64,000 nucleotides of DNA from Hyphomicrobiaceae bacterium (GCA_020638035.1 JACKJI010000004.1:139313-203312); one strand, 5' to 3'; positions 36,986-46,718 are shown, numbered from the stretch's first letter. Program-made: numbers and translations. Notes: a model not told the origin generated them from the sequence alone.

Positions 36986-37420
36986 GGAACAGACACTAGA
37001 CCCAGCAAGCCACTCCTGTGAAGTCGCTTGCTCATTGCTGCTGCCGCTGTTGTGTTTCGCCAGTTAGACAAGATTTGCGGCCACAATCAGGATGTTCTTT
37101 GCACCCGCCTTGGGCCCGAACGGTTGAGCAGGCTCATCTTGCGGGCCTGTCCAGCGTGAGTGTGGCGGCGTTAGTAAGCATGCTGACACGCACGTGAACT
37201 GTGATTGATTTGGAACAACTGCCGGTTCCGCCTAATTTGGCCAGCGGTCGTGTGCCTGTGTCGCGAGTGAGGTTGGCATGCTGAGTGCGACAGGTGTTCC
37301 TACTCCTTGTAAAGGCAACACGAAACTCGAATCTATGGCGGGGTTCTCGAACGCCTCGCATACGTTGCACGGATCCGAGCGACCAATCCAGAGCACGAGA
37401 GACGGCAGGAAGGCCCGAAC
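36986..37420. other. Gene-free stretch between divergent genes
   Basis: About 435 bp between a minus-strand and a plus-strand start. No open frame here has a recognisable domain. It should carry both promoters. I see no obvious operator, riboswitch or RNA gene. Confidence 0.4.
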
Positions 37421-38359
37421 ATGATGAGCCCGCGGAATCACGTCGCCCTAAAGCAGACCACTCAATCCTTTTGGCGGGCCTGCGCGGGTGCGATCGTGTT
37501 GTCATTGGCTCCTGGTGCCGGGGCCATTGCCGAAGGTCTCCAGACCGAATGGGTCGAGGGACACAATGTGCGTACACGCCTCGTTGCCGGTGTGATCAAC
37601 CCTGCGACGGATGCCTCAGCAGAGCATCGCCAAATCGTCGTCGGGCTGGAGATGGAGCTTGGCGAAGGATGGAAGACCTATTGGCGCAGCCCGGGTGACG
37701 CAGGCGGCGTGCCGCCCGAGTTCGATTGGTCGGGCTCAACGAATGCAGGGACGATCACCGTCACCTATCCCGCGCCCCACCGGATGACCGACCGCTCAGG
37801 CAACACCGTCGGCTACAAGTCGCACGTCGTCTTTCCGGTTCATGTGCAGCCCGAGCGGCGAGATGATCCGGTGACGGTCAAGCTTCAGTTGATGTTCGGC
37901 GTTTGCAAGGACATCTGCGTTCCCAGCGAAGGCAGCTATGAGGTCACCCTTCCGCCAAGTGGGGCCCCGCCGGTCCCTGCGGTGCTGGCCGAGGCGCTAA
38001 AGCGCGTTCCCGTCCGCGGCTCGCAGGATGGGACAGTCGCAGCGGGCGCAGCCGCGGAAGCTGGAGCAAGTGTGCCTCGCCTCGCAAAGGTTGAGGCGGC
38101 GCTCGACGGTGCTTCGCCGAAGGTCACTATGCACGTGAGCTTTCCCAGAGGGGCGACCGGTGCGGACGTGTTCGTCGAGGGGCCGCCAGGTGAGTTCATC
38201 CCGCTGCCAAAGCAGAAGGGGACTGTCGGGGCCAACACGCTCGTTTTCGAAATCGACCTGACCGAAGGCGCTGACGTGGCGGCGTTGAGGGGGCAGAAGC
38301 TCGTTGCCACCATCGTCTCCGACGCAGCCCAGAGCGAGCAGAGCTTCGTCCTGAAGTAA
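37421..38359 (+). CDS. Secreted DsbD alpha-domain-like protein
   Basis: A 312-residue protein with a signal peptide (ACAGAIVLSLAPGAGAIA) and the periplasmic thiol-disulfide domain of DsbD type. Visible are LEMELGEGWKTYWRSPGDAGGVPPEFDW, YPAPHRMTDRSGNTVGYKSHVVFPV and the redox pair in FGVCKDICVPSEG. There is no membrane-embedded CcdA part. Such stand-alone domains are common in Rhizobiales and are thought to pass electrons to periplasmic thiols. ATG 37421 or 37424 are both possible. A peroxiredoxin follows 140 bp later, which fits a redox role. Confidence 0.88.
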   Translation: MMSPRNHVALKQTTQSFWRACAGAIVLSLAPGAGAIAEGLQTEWVEGHNVRTRLVAGVINPATDASAEHRQIVVGLEMELGEGWKTYWRSPGDAGGVPPEFDWSGSTNAGTITVTYPAPHRMTDRSGNTVGYKSHVVFPVHVQPERRDDPVTVKLQLMFGVCKDICVPSEGSYEVTLPPSGAPPVPAVLAEALKRVPVRGSQDGTVAAGAAAEAGASVPRLAKVEAALDGASPKVTMHVSFPRGATGADVFVEGPPGEFIPLPKQKGTVGANTLVFEIDLTEGADVAALRGQKLVATIVSDAAQSEQSFVLK

Positions 38360-38499
38360 TGCTCCCGGACCTTGCGCGCTTCGCGCCGCGGATCACAGCT
38401 CATATCCGTGGCGGGCGCTCAGGTTTTCCCTTAACGTGCCAATTCTGCCGATGACGCCGACGTCATGGCCGGCATCAAACACCGAAGAAGGACTAGTGC

Positions 38500-38997
38500 A
38501 TGACGATAAAGGTTGGCGACAGGCTGCCTGACGCGACGTTCACCGTGATGGGTTCTGAAGGGCCCAAGGCGGTCAAGACAGCAGACGTATTCGCTGGAAA
38601 GACGGTTGCTCTGTTCGCCGTGCCCGGCGCTTACACGCCGACCTGTCACAGCAAGCACATGCCGGGCTTTCTTGCTCACATGGACCAGCTCAAGGGCAAG
38701 GGCGTGGATGAGGTCGCATGCACGGCCGTCAACGATATCTTCGTGCTCGACTACTGGGCGAAGGATACCGGAGCGGCTGGCAAAGTGACCATGCTTGCCG
38801 ACGGGTCGGCCGAGTTTGCCAAGGCGGTCGGGCTCCAAATCGATCTTACCGAACGCGGTCTCGGCGTGCGCTCAATGCGCTATGCGATGCTGGTTGAGGA
38901 TGGAGTCGTGAAGGTGCTCAACGTCGACGATGCCCCACCTATTCATGACAAGTCGAGCGCTGAGACGTTGTGCTCGGTGATGGGAGACCGCATCTAA
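38500..38997 (+). CDS. Peroxiredoxin (Prx5-like)
   Basis: A 165-residue peroxiredoxin of the AhpE/Prx5 type. The peroxidatic Cys is C49 in PGAYTPTCHSKHMPGF, and C74 (VDEVACTAVND) is a second conserved position. It reduces hydroperoxides with thiol or glutaredoxin reductants. ATG 38500 is preceded by GAAGAAGGA. A perfect hairpin lies 77 bp after the stop. Confidence 0.95.
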   Translation: MTIKVGDRLPDATFTVMGSEGPKAVKTADVFAGKTVALFAVPGAYTPTCHSKHMPGFLAHMDQLKGKGVDEVACTAVNDIFVLDYWAKDTGAAGKVTMLADGSAEFAKAVGLQIDLTERGLGVRSMRYAMLVEDGVVKVLNVDDAPPIHDKSSAETLCSVMGDRI

Positions 38998-39073
38998 ATC
39001 GCATGTGGGCAGTGCGCGGCGCCGGGCGCATGCTCATGACGCGCTTCTATTCGGATGACATTGAAACGAGTAA

Positions 39074-39096
39074 GGCCGGGAGGCTCGCTCCCGGCC
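39074..39096. terminator. Hairpin between convergent genes
   Basis: A perfect 9-bp GC-rich stem (39074-39082 with 39088-39096) and five-base loop, between the plus-strand peroxiredoxin and a minus-strand secreted protein. It has no T-run on either side. A bidirectional terminator is likely from position. Confidence 0.6.
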
Positions 39097-39133
39097 ATTC
39101 GCGTTCGTCAGCAATCGATGACGACGCCCGGGA

Positions 39134-39523
39134 TCAGTTGCGCCGCAGCTGGAAGGAACCGCTGCCGCCGCCGTTACCGGAGAGATGTACCGACTGCGAG
39201 TTTCCGCGCAGCTTGATGTGAACCGAGCCGGACACGTTGTACTGATTGTTGTGGAAGCTGCCCGCATATTCGTTGTCGCCGACGCGATTGACGGTGGCGG
39301 TCTGGTCGACGCGGCCTGATGGCGTGGCGCACGATGCGTTCATACGATAGAGCGTTCCCGACACGCGCGAATAGCTGGCGCGGCATCTGGCGCGTTCGCG
39401 GGTGTTGGAATAATGCACCGATCCGTTGCCAGACCAGGAGCCGGACAGCGAGTCCGCCAGCGTCGGCGAAGGCGCGCTGAACACGGCGATTGCAAAAGCG
39501 AATACGAATGCGAATAGGGGCAT
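39134..39523 (-). CDS. Small secreted protein of unknown function
   Basis: A 129-residue protein with a signal peptide (LFAFVFAFAIAVFSAPSPTLA). The mature part starts SLSGSWSGNGSVHYSN and is Ser/Gly/Asn-rich with three cysteines; alternating polar and hydrophobic residues suggest a beta-barrel like lipocalin or avidin, but I do not recognise the family. ATG 39523 is chosen because it places the signal peptide at the N terminus. No functional context. Confidence 0.75.
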   Translation of the reverse strand: MPLFAFVFAFAIAVFSAPSPTLADSLSGSWSGNGSVHYSNTRERARCRASYSRVSGTLYRMNASCATPSGRVDQTATVNRVGDNEYAGSFHNNQYNVSGSVHIKLRGNSQSVHLSGNGGGSGSFQLRRN

Positions 39524-39920
39524 GGGGCGTGTCTCCCAAGTCAAGGTGCGGACTTTAAACCGGAACCGGCGAGGACTGTTCCTGCAGGCGGGAATTGGCA
39601 CCGCACGTGTTATGCGATCTCTCAGGGATGAAACCTACACATGAACATGGGCAGTAATTTCTCCACTGTTTGACAACTTATGCAATGGTTGACGTGGTTC
39701 CAATGCCCAGCGGTCCAAAACTATCGTGTGCGGCCGTGCTGCATCGCTAACGGTATCGTGAGCTGTTGTTGAGCATCGTTCTCTTGTCGTTGCGCGTCAC
39801 CGCGCATTCCTGCAGGTGCTGTGAATGCGCGATTGCGAAAGCCGTGTCTGATGATGTCGCGTGAGATACGAGTGCGCTATGAACGGTGCGCGTCAAGCTT
39901 GTGAATGAGCGACGACAAGT
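39524..39920. other. Gene-free stretch
   Basis: About 400 bp upstream of the secreted protein and downstream of rnhA. Positions 39655-39700 contain TTGACAA and TTGACG elements and AT-rich patches that could be promoter parts, but I cannot pair them with a convincing -10. No open frame is supported. Confidence 0.35.
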
Positions 39921-40373
39921 TCATGACTGGAATGGGGCCATGCCCTCGCGCGCCAGTTCGTCGGCGCGTTCGTTTTCAGGGTGCCCCGCGTGGCCCTTGA
40001 CCCAATGCCAGGTGATGTCGTGGCGGGCCGCAGCGGCCTCGAGCCGTTGCCACAGCTCCGCGTTCTTGACGGGCTTGCGGTCGGCGGTCTTCCAGCCGTT
40101 GCGCTTCCATCCGTGGATCCACTGCGTGATTCCGTTGCGCAGATAAGCGCTGTCGGTGGTGAGATCGACGCGGCTCGGCCCCTTGAGCTGCTCAAGGGCG
40201 GCGATCGCCGCAAAAAGCTCCATTCGATTGTTTGTCGTCGCTGCCTCGCCGCCCCTCAGTTCCTTGCGGTGGGGACCCGACGTTAGAATTGCGCCCCAGC
40301 CGCCTGGTCCGGGATTTCCCGAGCAGGCCCCATCCGTGTAGATGGCGACGTGCGGGTGTTTCGGTTTCGTCAT
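39921..40373 (-). CDS. rnhA: Ribonuclease HI
   Basis: A 150-residue RNase H that cleaves RNA in RNA-DNA hybrids. The four acidic residues are in IYTDGACSGNPGPGGWG, NNRMELFAA, LTTDSAYLRNGI and ENERADELA. Its ATG overlaps the thrB stop (ATGA); the thrB-rnhA pair is common in alphaproteobacteria. Confidence 0.96.
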   Translation of the reverse strand: MTKPKHPHVAIYTDGACSGNPGPGGWGAILTSGPHRKELRGGEAATTNNRMELFAAIAALEQLKGPSRVDLTTDSAYLRNGITQWIHGWKRNGWKTADRKPVKNAELWQRLEAAAARHDITWHWVKGHAGHPENERADELAREGMAPFQS

Positions 40374-41341
40374 GCCTCGTTTCCGCCCGTATATCCGGCG
40401 ACCGAGGTGATGGTGCGATGGAACCTGAGCCGCCGCAGGTAGTCGAGCGGATCATGGGGCTTCACGATGGCACCGGGTGGTGTGTTGAGCCAATCGTGGG
40501 CGCGGGTGAGCAGGAATCGCAAGGCTGCGCCGCGCGCCAGCACCGGCAGTGCGTCAAGCTCTGCCGGCTCGAGCGGCCGCACCGACTGGTAGCCGCGAAT
40601 GAGCGCCCGACTCTTTGTCGTGTTGAGTTCGTAGTTCTTCTCGAAGCACCACGCATTGAGGCAGATCGCCAGGTCGTAGGCCAAGAAGTCATTGCAGGCG
40701 AAGTAGAAGTCGATGAGCCCTGACAGCGTCTCGCCGATGAAGAAGACGTTGTCGGGGAAGAGATCGGCATGGATCACACCGGACGGCAGCGCCTGCGGCC
40801 ATGCACCAGCTACCTCGTCGAGCTCGCGCGCAATCGTCTCGGCGAGCGCCGGAGCAATCTCGTCGGCACGATCCTGAAAGCGTTGGAAGAGCGGCCGCCA
40901 GCCTGCGGGACCGAGTGCATTTGTGCGGTGCATCGGGAAGTCGAGACCAGCCAGATGCAGCTCGGCCAGAGCACGGCCAACCTGCACGCAGTGCTCGGCT
41001 TTGGGTCGCCGCGTCCAGAAGCCCTCCAGGAACGTCACGAGCGCGGCAGCGCGTCCGGCCAGCTCGCCCAGCATCTCACCGTGACTGTTGGTAACGGGAA
41101 GCGGGCAGGGCACGCCGCGCGCTGACAGATGCTTCATGAGGTTGAGGAAGAACGGCAGGTCGCCGCGCGCGACCCGCTTCTCATAAAGTGTAAGGATGAG
41201 CGGTCCAGAGCGCGTGTGGACGATGTAGTTGGTGTTTTCCACACCCTCGGCGATGCCCTTGTAAGACAGCAGATCGCCCACTCCATAGTCGGCGATGAAG
41301 GTCTCGAGTTCCTCGTCGTTGACTTCGGTGTAGACGGCCAT
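40370..41341 (-). CDS. thrB: Homoserine kinase (APH-fold ThrB)
   Basis: A 323-residue kinase of the choline/aminoglycoside kinase fold, as in most alphaproteobacteria, not the GHMP type. MAVYTEVNDEELETFIADYGVG and GIAEGVENTNYIV open it. The catalytic loop is HADLFPDNVFF with the metal site GLIDFYFA. It phosphorylates homoserine, giving the substrate for thrC in this window. It also serves as an intact local reference for the APH fold against which the cluster kinases at 48-63 kb can be compared. Confidence 0.95.
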   Translation of the reverse strand: MAVYTEVNDEELETFIADYGVGDLLSYKGIAEGVENTNYIVHTRSGPLILTLYEKRVARGDLPFFLNLMKHLSARGVPCPLPVTNSHGEMLGELAGRAAALVTFLEGFWTRRPKAEHCVQVGRALAELHLAGLDFPMHRTNALGPAGWRPLFQRFQDRADEIAPALAETIARELDEVAGAWPQALPSGVIHADLFPDNVFFIGETLSGLIDFYFACNDFLAYDLAICLNAWCFEKNYELNTTKSRALIRGYQSVRPLEPAELDALPVLARGAALRFLLTRAHDWLNTPPGAIVKPHDPLDYLRRLRFHRTITSVAGYTGGNEA

Positions 41342-41552
41342 CGGTTCCTGTTGGGATGAGGCAAGGGTTGACGTTCAGGCAGCAGGCGAGAAGCGGCACG
41401 TGAGGCGCAGGGGGCTTACTTAATAGTCCCTGCGGTGGTCTGCGATAGGGGTGATTAGCCGTTCACTAGCGGCTGGAGCCGGAGCAGCTCATACCGCAGC
41501 ATTGCCGCAACCCGACGGGGGCGTGCCTGTTTAGGCCGATTAGAGGCCACTG

Positions 41553-42560
41553 TCATGCCGCTGGTGGTCTCAACTCGCGCGGAATGTTGAACGCGATACG
41601 CTCCTCTGCCGTGCTCACGATCTCGACGGTCACATCGAAGCGCGATTTCAGTGCTGCGATCACTTCATCGACGAGCACCTCCGGTGCCGAGGCTCCGGCC
41701 GTTATGCCGACGGCGCGAGCTCCGTGCAGGTCCGACCAGACGATGTCCTCGGCGCGCTGAATGAGGCGGGACTTCGTGCACCCGGCGCGCGTTCCGACCT
41801 CGACGAGGCGCAGGGAGTTGGAACTGTTGGGCGCACCCACCACCAGGAGGCAGTCGATCCGCGGCGCAATGGCCTTGACCGCGTTCTGCCGGTTGGTCGT
41901 GGCGTAACAGATGTCCTCCTTGTGCGGTGATTTGATCGCTGGGAAGCGAGACTTCAGGACCTGGACGATGGCAGCGGTGTCATCGAGCGACAATGTCGTC
42001 TGGGTTACATAAGCGAGTTCGTCAGCGTTCCTCGGATGGAACCTGCGCGCATCCTCGACTGTCTCGACGAGGTGTACCGCGCCCGGCGGCAACTGGCCCA
42101 TCGTTCCGTCTACTTCCGGATGTCCTGCATGTCCGATCAGGACGATCTCGCGGCCCTCGCGGTGATGCCGTTCTGCTTCGAAATGCACCTTGAAGACGAG
42201 CGGACACGTTGCGTCGAGCACGAACATATTTCGCGCCTTGGCGGCAGCCGGCACGGCTTTGGCCACGCCATGTGCTGAAAAGATCACGGGCTGGTCGGTA
42301 TCTGGGATCTCGTCCAGCTCCTCCACAAAAATGGCGCCTTTCGCCTTGAGGCTGTCCACAACGTAGCGATTGTGCACGATCTCATGTCTGACGTAGACGG
42401 GTGCTCCGTACTTGGCGAGCGCCAGTTCGACGATCTGGATCGCTCTGTCCACGCCGGCACAGAAGCCGCGCGGCGCGGCCAGCAGAAGGCGAAGGGCCGG
42501 GCGGGTGGATTCGGCTATTCGATCCGCGGGGGATGTTGGGGTTTGAGGGCGCTCGGTCAT
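41553..42560 (-). CDS. ispH: 4-hydroxy-3-methylbut-2-enyl diphosphate reductase
   Basis: A 335-residue iron-sulfur enzyme, last step of the MEP isoprenoid pathway. The cluster cysteines are in PRGFCAGVDRAI (C34), LDATCPLV and DICYATTNRQ. HGVAKAV and GHAGHPEVDGT are further signatures. The start ATG 42560 gives an N-terminal extension of 20 residues. Isoprenoids made here feed heme A farnesylation by ctaB among others. Confidence 0.96.
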   Translation of the reverse strand: MTERPQTPTSPADRIAESTRPALRLLLAAPRGFCAGVDRAIQIVELALAKYGAPVYVRHEIVHNRYVVDSLKAKGAIFVEELDEIPDTDQPVIFSAHGVAKAVPAAAKARNMFVLDATCPLVFKVHFEAERHHREGREIVLIGHAGHPEVDGTMGQLPPGAVHLVETVEDARRFHPRNADELAYVTQTTLSLDDTAAIVQVLKSRFPAIKSPHKEDICYATTNRQNAVKAIAPRIDCLLVVGAPNSSNSLRLVEVGTRAGCTKSRLIQRAEDIVWSDLHGARAVGITAGASAPEVLVDEVIAALKSRFDVTVEIVSTAEERIAFNIPRELRPPAA

Positions 42561-42791
42561 CGGTGATCGTGCCTTGTCTGTCGTTAACCCTGTCTCTCAA
42601 CAGGCGTATGGTAAGGTCGGCTTGGCGGGGGCCTTACAGGGGTGCTAGATTTGAGTCGGAACATGCGAAATCGCCTCACGGAGGGATCGTTTTCCGCTTG
42701 CGCGCGTTCGCTGGACTCGCGTGTGGGACGACGAAGATATTTGGCCTGCCGCGCCGCTTTGAGCTGGCGCGATTATGCGAACTGGGGCGTC

Positions 42792-43460
42792 ATGACGCAA
42801 TCCTCGACGGCGCTGATACGCCGTGCCTTTGCTACCGGTCTGGTTGGCGGTCTGTCGCTGGCCTTAGCTGGCTGTGGGGTATCCTCGATCACGTCGGGCC
42901 TTGGTGGTGGAATGTTCGGTGGCGGTAATTCGACGACCGTTGCCGACACGTCTGGTGCCGTGAGCGAAGAGCAGCTTCTCTCTGCGGCCAAGGCCGAAGG
43001 CTCGGCGCCGGGCGCCACAGTAACGGGCGGCATCAATCCCGGTTGCCCACGGCTGACCGCAAGACCGTCCGAGAGCAATATCACGTTCTATGAACCCGGC
43101 CGCACCGGAGATGGTCTTGCCATCATGCATCGCGGCGAGATCACCAAGACGGCGCGCGAATGTCGCGTGGAGGCGGGCCGCGTTACCGTGAAATACGGCT
43201 TCTCCGGTCGCGTTCTTCTTGGGCCGCGCGGCCAGTCGGGTACCGTCTCGCTGCCGATCAACGTTATCGTCACCGATGGCGCCAATGCCAAGGTCGCAGC
43301 AGATGCTGTGAAGCTTGATGTCGCCGTCGCACTCGACAAGCCGATCGGCTACTTCTCCGCCGTGCGCGAGGTGTCCTTCCCCGTCGCCGAGGGTGCGCGA
43401 CCTGGCGAGTACGAGTTGTTCGTCTCCTTCGACCGCGCCAAGGCGCCCGGTGCCGGGTAA
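42792..43460 (+). CDS. Putative lipoprotein
   Basis: A 222-residue protein starting at ATG 42792 with a lipoprotein signal: RRAFATGLVGGLSLALAGCG, the lipobox LAGC. A Gly/Ser-rich stretch follows and then a beta-rich domain with NITFYEPGRTGDGLAIMHRGEITKTARECRVEAGRVTVKYGFSGRVLLGP (landmarks FYEPGRTGDG and KYGFSGRVLLGP). I recognise it only as a conserved alphaproteobacterial hypothetical. The frame is open to 42642 but without a signal there. It is likely outer-membrane or inner-membrane anchored. Confidence 0.8.
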   Translation: MTQSSTALIRRAFATGLVGGLSLALAGCGVSSITSGLGGGMFGGGNSTTVADTSGAVSEEQLLSAAKAEGSAPGATVTGGINPGCPRLTARPSESNITFYEPGRTGDGLAIMHRGEITKTARECRVEAGRVTVKYGFSGRVLLGPRGQSGTVSLPINVIVTDGANAKVAADAVKLDVAVALDKPIGYFSAVREVSFPVAEGARPGEYELFVSFDRAKAPGAG

Positions 43461-43588
43461 CGCTCGCGGTCTTGCCGCCCCTCCCCCGTTGACAAATGGG
43501 TCAGCACCGTTGACATATCGCCGGCCGTGCCAGAGCAGCGCGGTGGGCGTTCCATGCTGTCACGCCCCATGCCTGTCAGAGGTCCCCG

Positions 43589-44809
43589 ATGTACGAGCCG
43601 CGGTATGCGAGGCGGGCGGAGGCGATGCGCGCCTCGGAGATCCGCGAGCTTCTGAAGCTCCTGGAAAAGCCCGGCATCATCTCGTTTGCTGGCGGCATTC
43701 CAGATCCAGAGCTCTTTCCCAAGGCTGCCACCGCTGAGGCCTATGCCGAGATCCTGGCAGATCCCGCGAAATCCTCCCAGGCGTTGCAATACTCGGTGAG
43801 CGAAGGTTTCCCGCCGCTGCGCGCGTGGATCGCGGCGCACATGCGGACGCTGGGCGTGCCGGCAACGGCCGACAACATCCTGATCACGTCGGGCTCGCAG
43901 CAGGCCCTGGAATTCCTGGGCAAGCTCTTCATCACTGCCGGTGATACCGCACTTGTCACCGCACCGACGTATCTCGGCGCGTTACAAGCGTTCTCGGCTT
44001 ACGAGCCGCGCTATGACGTGTTGCGCCCGGAGACCGGCAACCGCACGCCGCAGTCCTACCGTGAGGCCGCCAGTGTCAACGGTGGCGCGGTCAAGTTCGC
44101 CTATGTCGTGCCCGACTTCGCCAACCCGACCGGCGAGACGCTGCCCGCCGAAGCGCGCAACCGTCTCATCGATCTCGCCGAAGAGCTGGAGATCCCGATC
44201 ATCGAGGATACCGCCTACGTCGACCTGCGATTCGAGGGCACGTCCGTTCCCGCGATCCAGGCACTCGACGTCGCCCGCCACGGTGGCGATCTCAATTCAT
44301 CGCGCGTCATCTATTGCGGCACCTTCTCCAAGACGCTGACGCCGGGTCTGCGCGTCGGATGGGTGTGCGCCGCCGAGCCGATCGTTCGCCGTCTCACACT
44401 CATCAAGCAGGCTTCAGATCTCAACTGCTCGCTCATCAACCAGATGGTCATGGAGCGGCTGGCGACAGGGACCTATGCGGCGCAGGTGGCGAAGGCCGCG
44501 GCCCACTATCGCCGCCGTCGTGACGCCATGCTGACGGCGTTGGAGCAGAACATGCCGGCCGGTGTGACGTGGACGCGGCCCGAAGGCGGCCTGTTCATCT
44601 GGGTGACGCTACCCAAGGGCATGGACGGTGCGGAGCTGCTGCGTAGGGCGATCACGGAAGCGGCAGTGGCGTTCGTACCGGGCGGTGCGTTCTTCACTGA
44701 CGGAACAGGGCGGCATACGATCCGTCTCAGCTATTCGCTGCCGACGGAGGCACAGATCGCCGAGGGTGTCGCGCGATTGGGCCGGCTTATTGCCGCTGGT
44801 GGTGCTTGA
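43589..44809 (+). CDS. PLP-dependent aminotransferase (class I/II, LysN/ARO8-like)
   Basis: A 406-residue fold-type I aminotransferase. Landmarks are SFAGGIPDPELFP, LQYSVSEGFPPLRAWIA, TSGSQQALEFLGKLF, PDFANPTGET, EDTAYVDLRF and the PLP lysine in YCGTFSKTLTPGLRVGW. This group uses 2-aminoadipate, valine or aromatic amino acids; which one cannot be read here. The start ATG 43589 agrees with MYEPRYARRAEAMRASEIRELL at the N terminus. A terminator follows 60 bp after the stop. Confidence 0.92.
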   Translation: MYEPRYARRAEAMRASEIRELLKLLEKPGIISFAGGIPDPELFPKAATAEAYAEILADPAKSSQALQYSVSEGFPPLRAWIAAHMRTLGVPATADNILITSGSQQALEFLGKLFITAGDTALVTAPTYLGALQAFSAYEPRYDVLRPETGNRTPQSYREAASVNGGAVKFAYVVPDFANPTGETLPAEARNRLIDLAEELEIPIIEDTAYVDLRFEGTSVPAIQALDVARHGGDLNSSRVIYCGTFSKTLTPGLRVGWVCAAEPIVRRLTLIKQASDLNCSLINQMVMERLATGTYAAQVAKAAAHYRRRRDAMLTALEQNMPAGVTWTRPEGGLFIWVTLPKGMDGAELLRRAITEAAVAFVPGGAFFTDGTGRHTIRLSYSLPTEAQIAEGVARLGRLIAAGGA

Positions 44810-44867
44810 GGCGAAAACGTCGCGACGGCGCATTGCGCATTGTGAGCCTTCAGCTCGAAAATGAAAA

Positions 44868-44899
44868 ACCGGCCGCCGAATGAGGATGCGGCGACCGGT
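44868..44899 (-). terminator. Bidirectional terminator between aminotransferase gene and folD
   Basis: Ten-base arms 44868-44877 and 44890-44899 with one mismatch. Read on the minus strand the stem is followed by TTTTT, a good rho-independent signal for folD; on the plus strand it is followed by CTTTG, weaker, for the aminotransferase. Confidence 0.75.
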
Positions 44900-44937
44900 C
44901 TTTGTCTACGTGTTTTGCCAACGCAACTCAGTCTGGC

Positions 44938-45822
44938 TCAGCTCAAGGCCGGCAAGCCCTTCTGGATGAGTGCTGCTTCCACGGTGTTCTTCAACAGGCA
45001 GGCGATGGTCATCGGGCCGACGCCGCCGGGCACCGGCGTGATGGCGCCCGCAACCCTGGCACAGCTTTCGTACTCACAGTCGCCGACGAGCTTGGTCTTG
45101 CCGTCTCCCTTGGGCACGCGGTTGATGCCGACGTCGATAACGATGGCGCCGGGCTTCACCCAGTCGCCCTTGACGAACTCGGGGATGCCGACGGCGGCGA
45201 CGACGAGATCGGCACTGCGCACAACGCCAGGCAGATCCTTGGTGCGCGAGTGAGCGATCGTCACGGTGCAGCTCTGGGCGAGCAGAAGGGATGCCATCGG
45301 CTTGCCGACGATGTTGGAGCGGCCGATGACCACAGCGTTGAGGCCCGACAGATTCTCCTGCACGGTCTTGGCCAGGATCAGCGAGCCGGTCGGCGTGCAC
45401 GGCACGAGCGAGCGTGCACCGATCCAAAGGCGGCCGACATTGACCGGATGGAAGCCGTCGACGTCCTTGTCGGGATCGATGGCATTCAGCACCTTTTCCG
45501 AGTTGATGTGCTTGGGCAGGGGCAGCTGCACCAGGATGCCATTGACGGCCGGGTCCTTGTTGAGCTTGTCGACAAGGGCGAGCAGATCGGCTTCGGCGGT
45601 TTCGGCCGGCAGCTTGTGCTCGAACGACAGCATGCCGGTTTCGACGGTCTGCTCTGCCTTGTTCTTGACGTAGACCTTGGAGGCAGGATCCTCGCCAACG
45701 AGGACGACGGCCAGCCCCGGCACAAACCCGTGCTCGCTTTTGAGCCGCGCGACATCCCTCGCAACGCCCGCACGCACATTCGCGGCAATTGCCTTGCCAT
45801 CTATGATCTTGGCATCCGACAT
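44938..45822 (-). CDS. folD: Methylenetetrahydrofolate dehydrogenase/cyclohydrolase
   Basis: A 294-residue bifunctional one-carbon enzyme. LAVVLVGEDPASKVYVKNK with the catalytic Lys, GILVQLPLPKHI, PCTPTGSL, GRSNIVGKPMASLLL and IDVGIN are the standard blocks. ATG 45822 is set by homology; the frame is open further up to 45921. It yields 10-formyl-THF for purine and formyl-Met synthesis. Confidence 0.96.
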   Translation of the reverse strand: MSDAKIIDGKAIAANVRAGVARDVARLKSEHGFVPGLAVVLVGEDPASKVYVKNKAEQTVETGMLSFEHKLPAETAEADLLALVDKLNKDPAVNGILVQLPLPKHINSEKVLNAIDPDKDVDGFHPVNVGRLWIGARSLVPCTPTGSLILAKTVQENLSGLNAVVIGRSNIVGKPMASLLLAQSCTVTIAHSRTKDLPGVVRSADLVVAAVGIPEFVKGDWVKPGAIVIDVGINRVPKGDGKTKLVGDCEYESCARVAGAITPVPGGVGPMTIACLLKNTVEAALIQKGLPALS

Positions 45823-46110
45823 CGTGTGTTCTCTCCTGGTTTTCGTTTCTTTTGGTTTCGATTGGTTTTGGTTGATGGTGGGCCTGCTTGCCGTCGTGCT
45901 CGTGTCAGGAGTGCCGGTCAACTGCTTTTGGCAAGAGCCGGCAAAGGAGTGCTATGCAGATTGTCTTTCTTCCGTCGCACGCTCGGTCGTTTCGGTGCGG
46001 GTTTGGTCTCGTCTGATTCACACCGATCCTTGTGGCCTGCTCGGGCTTTCGATCAGTTTCTCGTTTGCACGTCTCCAGGTGCCGTCGATAGCCCGCAAAT
46101 TGAGTTGGCT

Positions 46111-46434
46111 TCAGTGACCGAGCTTGGCGGCGATCTCGCGGGCCAGTTTGTCGGGCTCGCCACGTACGGCGAGGGACTTGATCCGTGACTTGCCGCCAGC
46201 GATCAATGCCACGCTCGCCTTCGGGACGCCCAGCCACTTGGCGAACAGAGTGGACAGCGCGGCATTTGCTTCACCTTCGGAAGGGACAGCCCGCACGCGC
46301 GCCTTGACCGCGGCACCTTCTGGCGTTTCCTCGATGCCTTCGATCACATCGTGCGCCGATTTGGGTGTGAGACGCACACGCACAACCAATCCATCGCCGA
46401 TCGTGCGCCATGGCAGGTCGGAGCTTTGCATCAC
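46111..46434 (-). CDS. DUF167 (YggU) family protein
   Basis: A 107-residue protein. VRVRLTPKSAHDVIEG, VKARVRAVPSEGEANAAL and ALIAGGKSRIKSLAVRG are DUF167 landmarks. The function is unknown. Its ATG overlaps the yggT stop (46431-46434); the yggT-yggU pair is conserved widely. Confidence 0.93.
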   Translation of the reverse strand: MMQSSDLPWRTIGDGLVVRVRLTPKSAHDVIEGIEETPEGAAVKARVRAVPSEGEANAALSTLFAKWLGVPKASVALIAGGKSRIKSLAVRGEPDKLAREIAAKLGH

Positions 46435-46718
46435 AAGGCCTTGGCGATGTTGGGTAAGATTACGTGCTGCACGAACTGGAGCCCGAGCAGCAGGATGATC
46501 GGCGATACGTCGATGCCTCCGAAATTCGGCAGCATGGCGCGGATCGGACGTAGTGCCGGCTCCGTTACAGTCTGAAGGAAAATCCAGATCGAGCGGGCGA
46601 TCTGGTTGTAAGGGTTGACGATGCCGAAGCCGATGAGCCAGCTCATGATGACGCTGGCGATGACCAGGAATTCGTACATCGTGATGAGCTGGCTGATGAA
46701 TTGGAGGAGTTCGATCAT
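46431..46718 (-). CDS. YggT family membrane protein
   Basis: A 95-residue protein with two hydrophobic segments (YEFLVIASVIMSWLIGFGI and VSPIILLLGLQFVQHVIL) and the family motif NPYNQIARSIWIFLQTVTEPALRPIRAMLPNFGGIDVSP (landmarks TEPALRPIR and GGIDVSP). ATG 46718 is chosen by homology though the frame is open to 47105. YggT proteins are linked to osmotic or division phenotypes in other bacteria; no activity is known. Confidence 0.92.
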   Translation of the reverse strand: MIELLQFISQLITMYEFLVIASVIMSWLIGFGIVNPYNQIARSIWIFLQTVTEPALRPIRAMLPNFGGIDVSPIILLLGLQFVQHVILPNIAKAL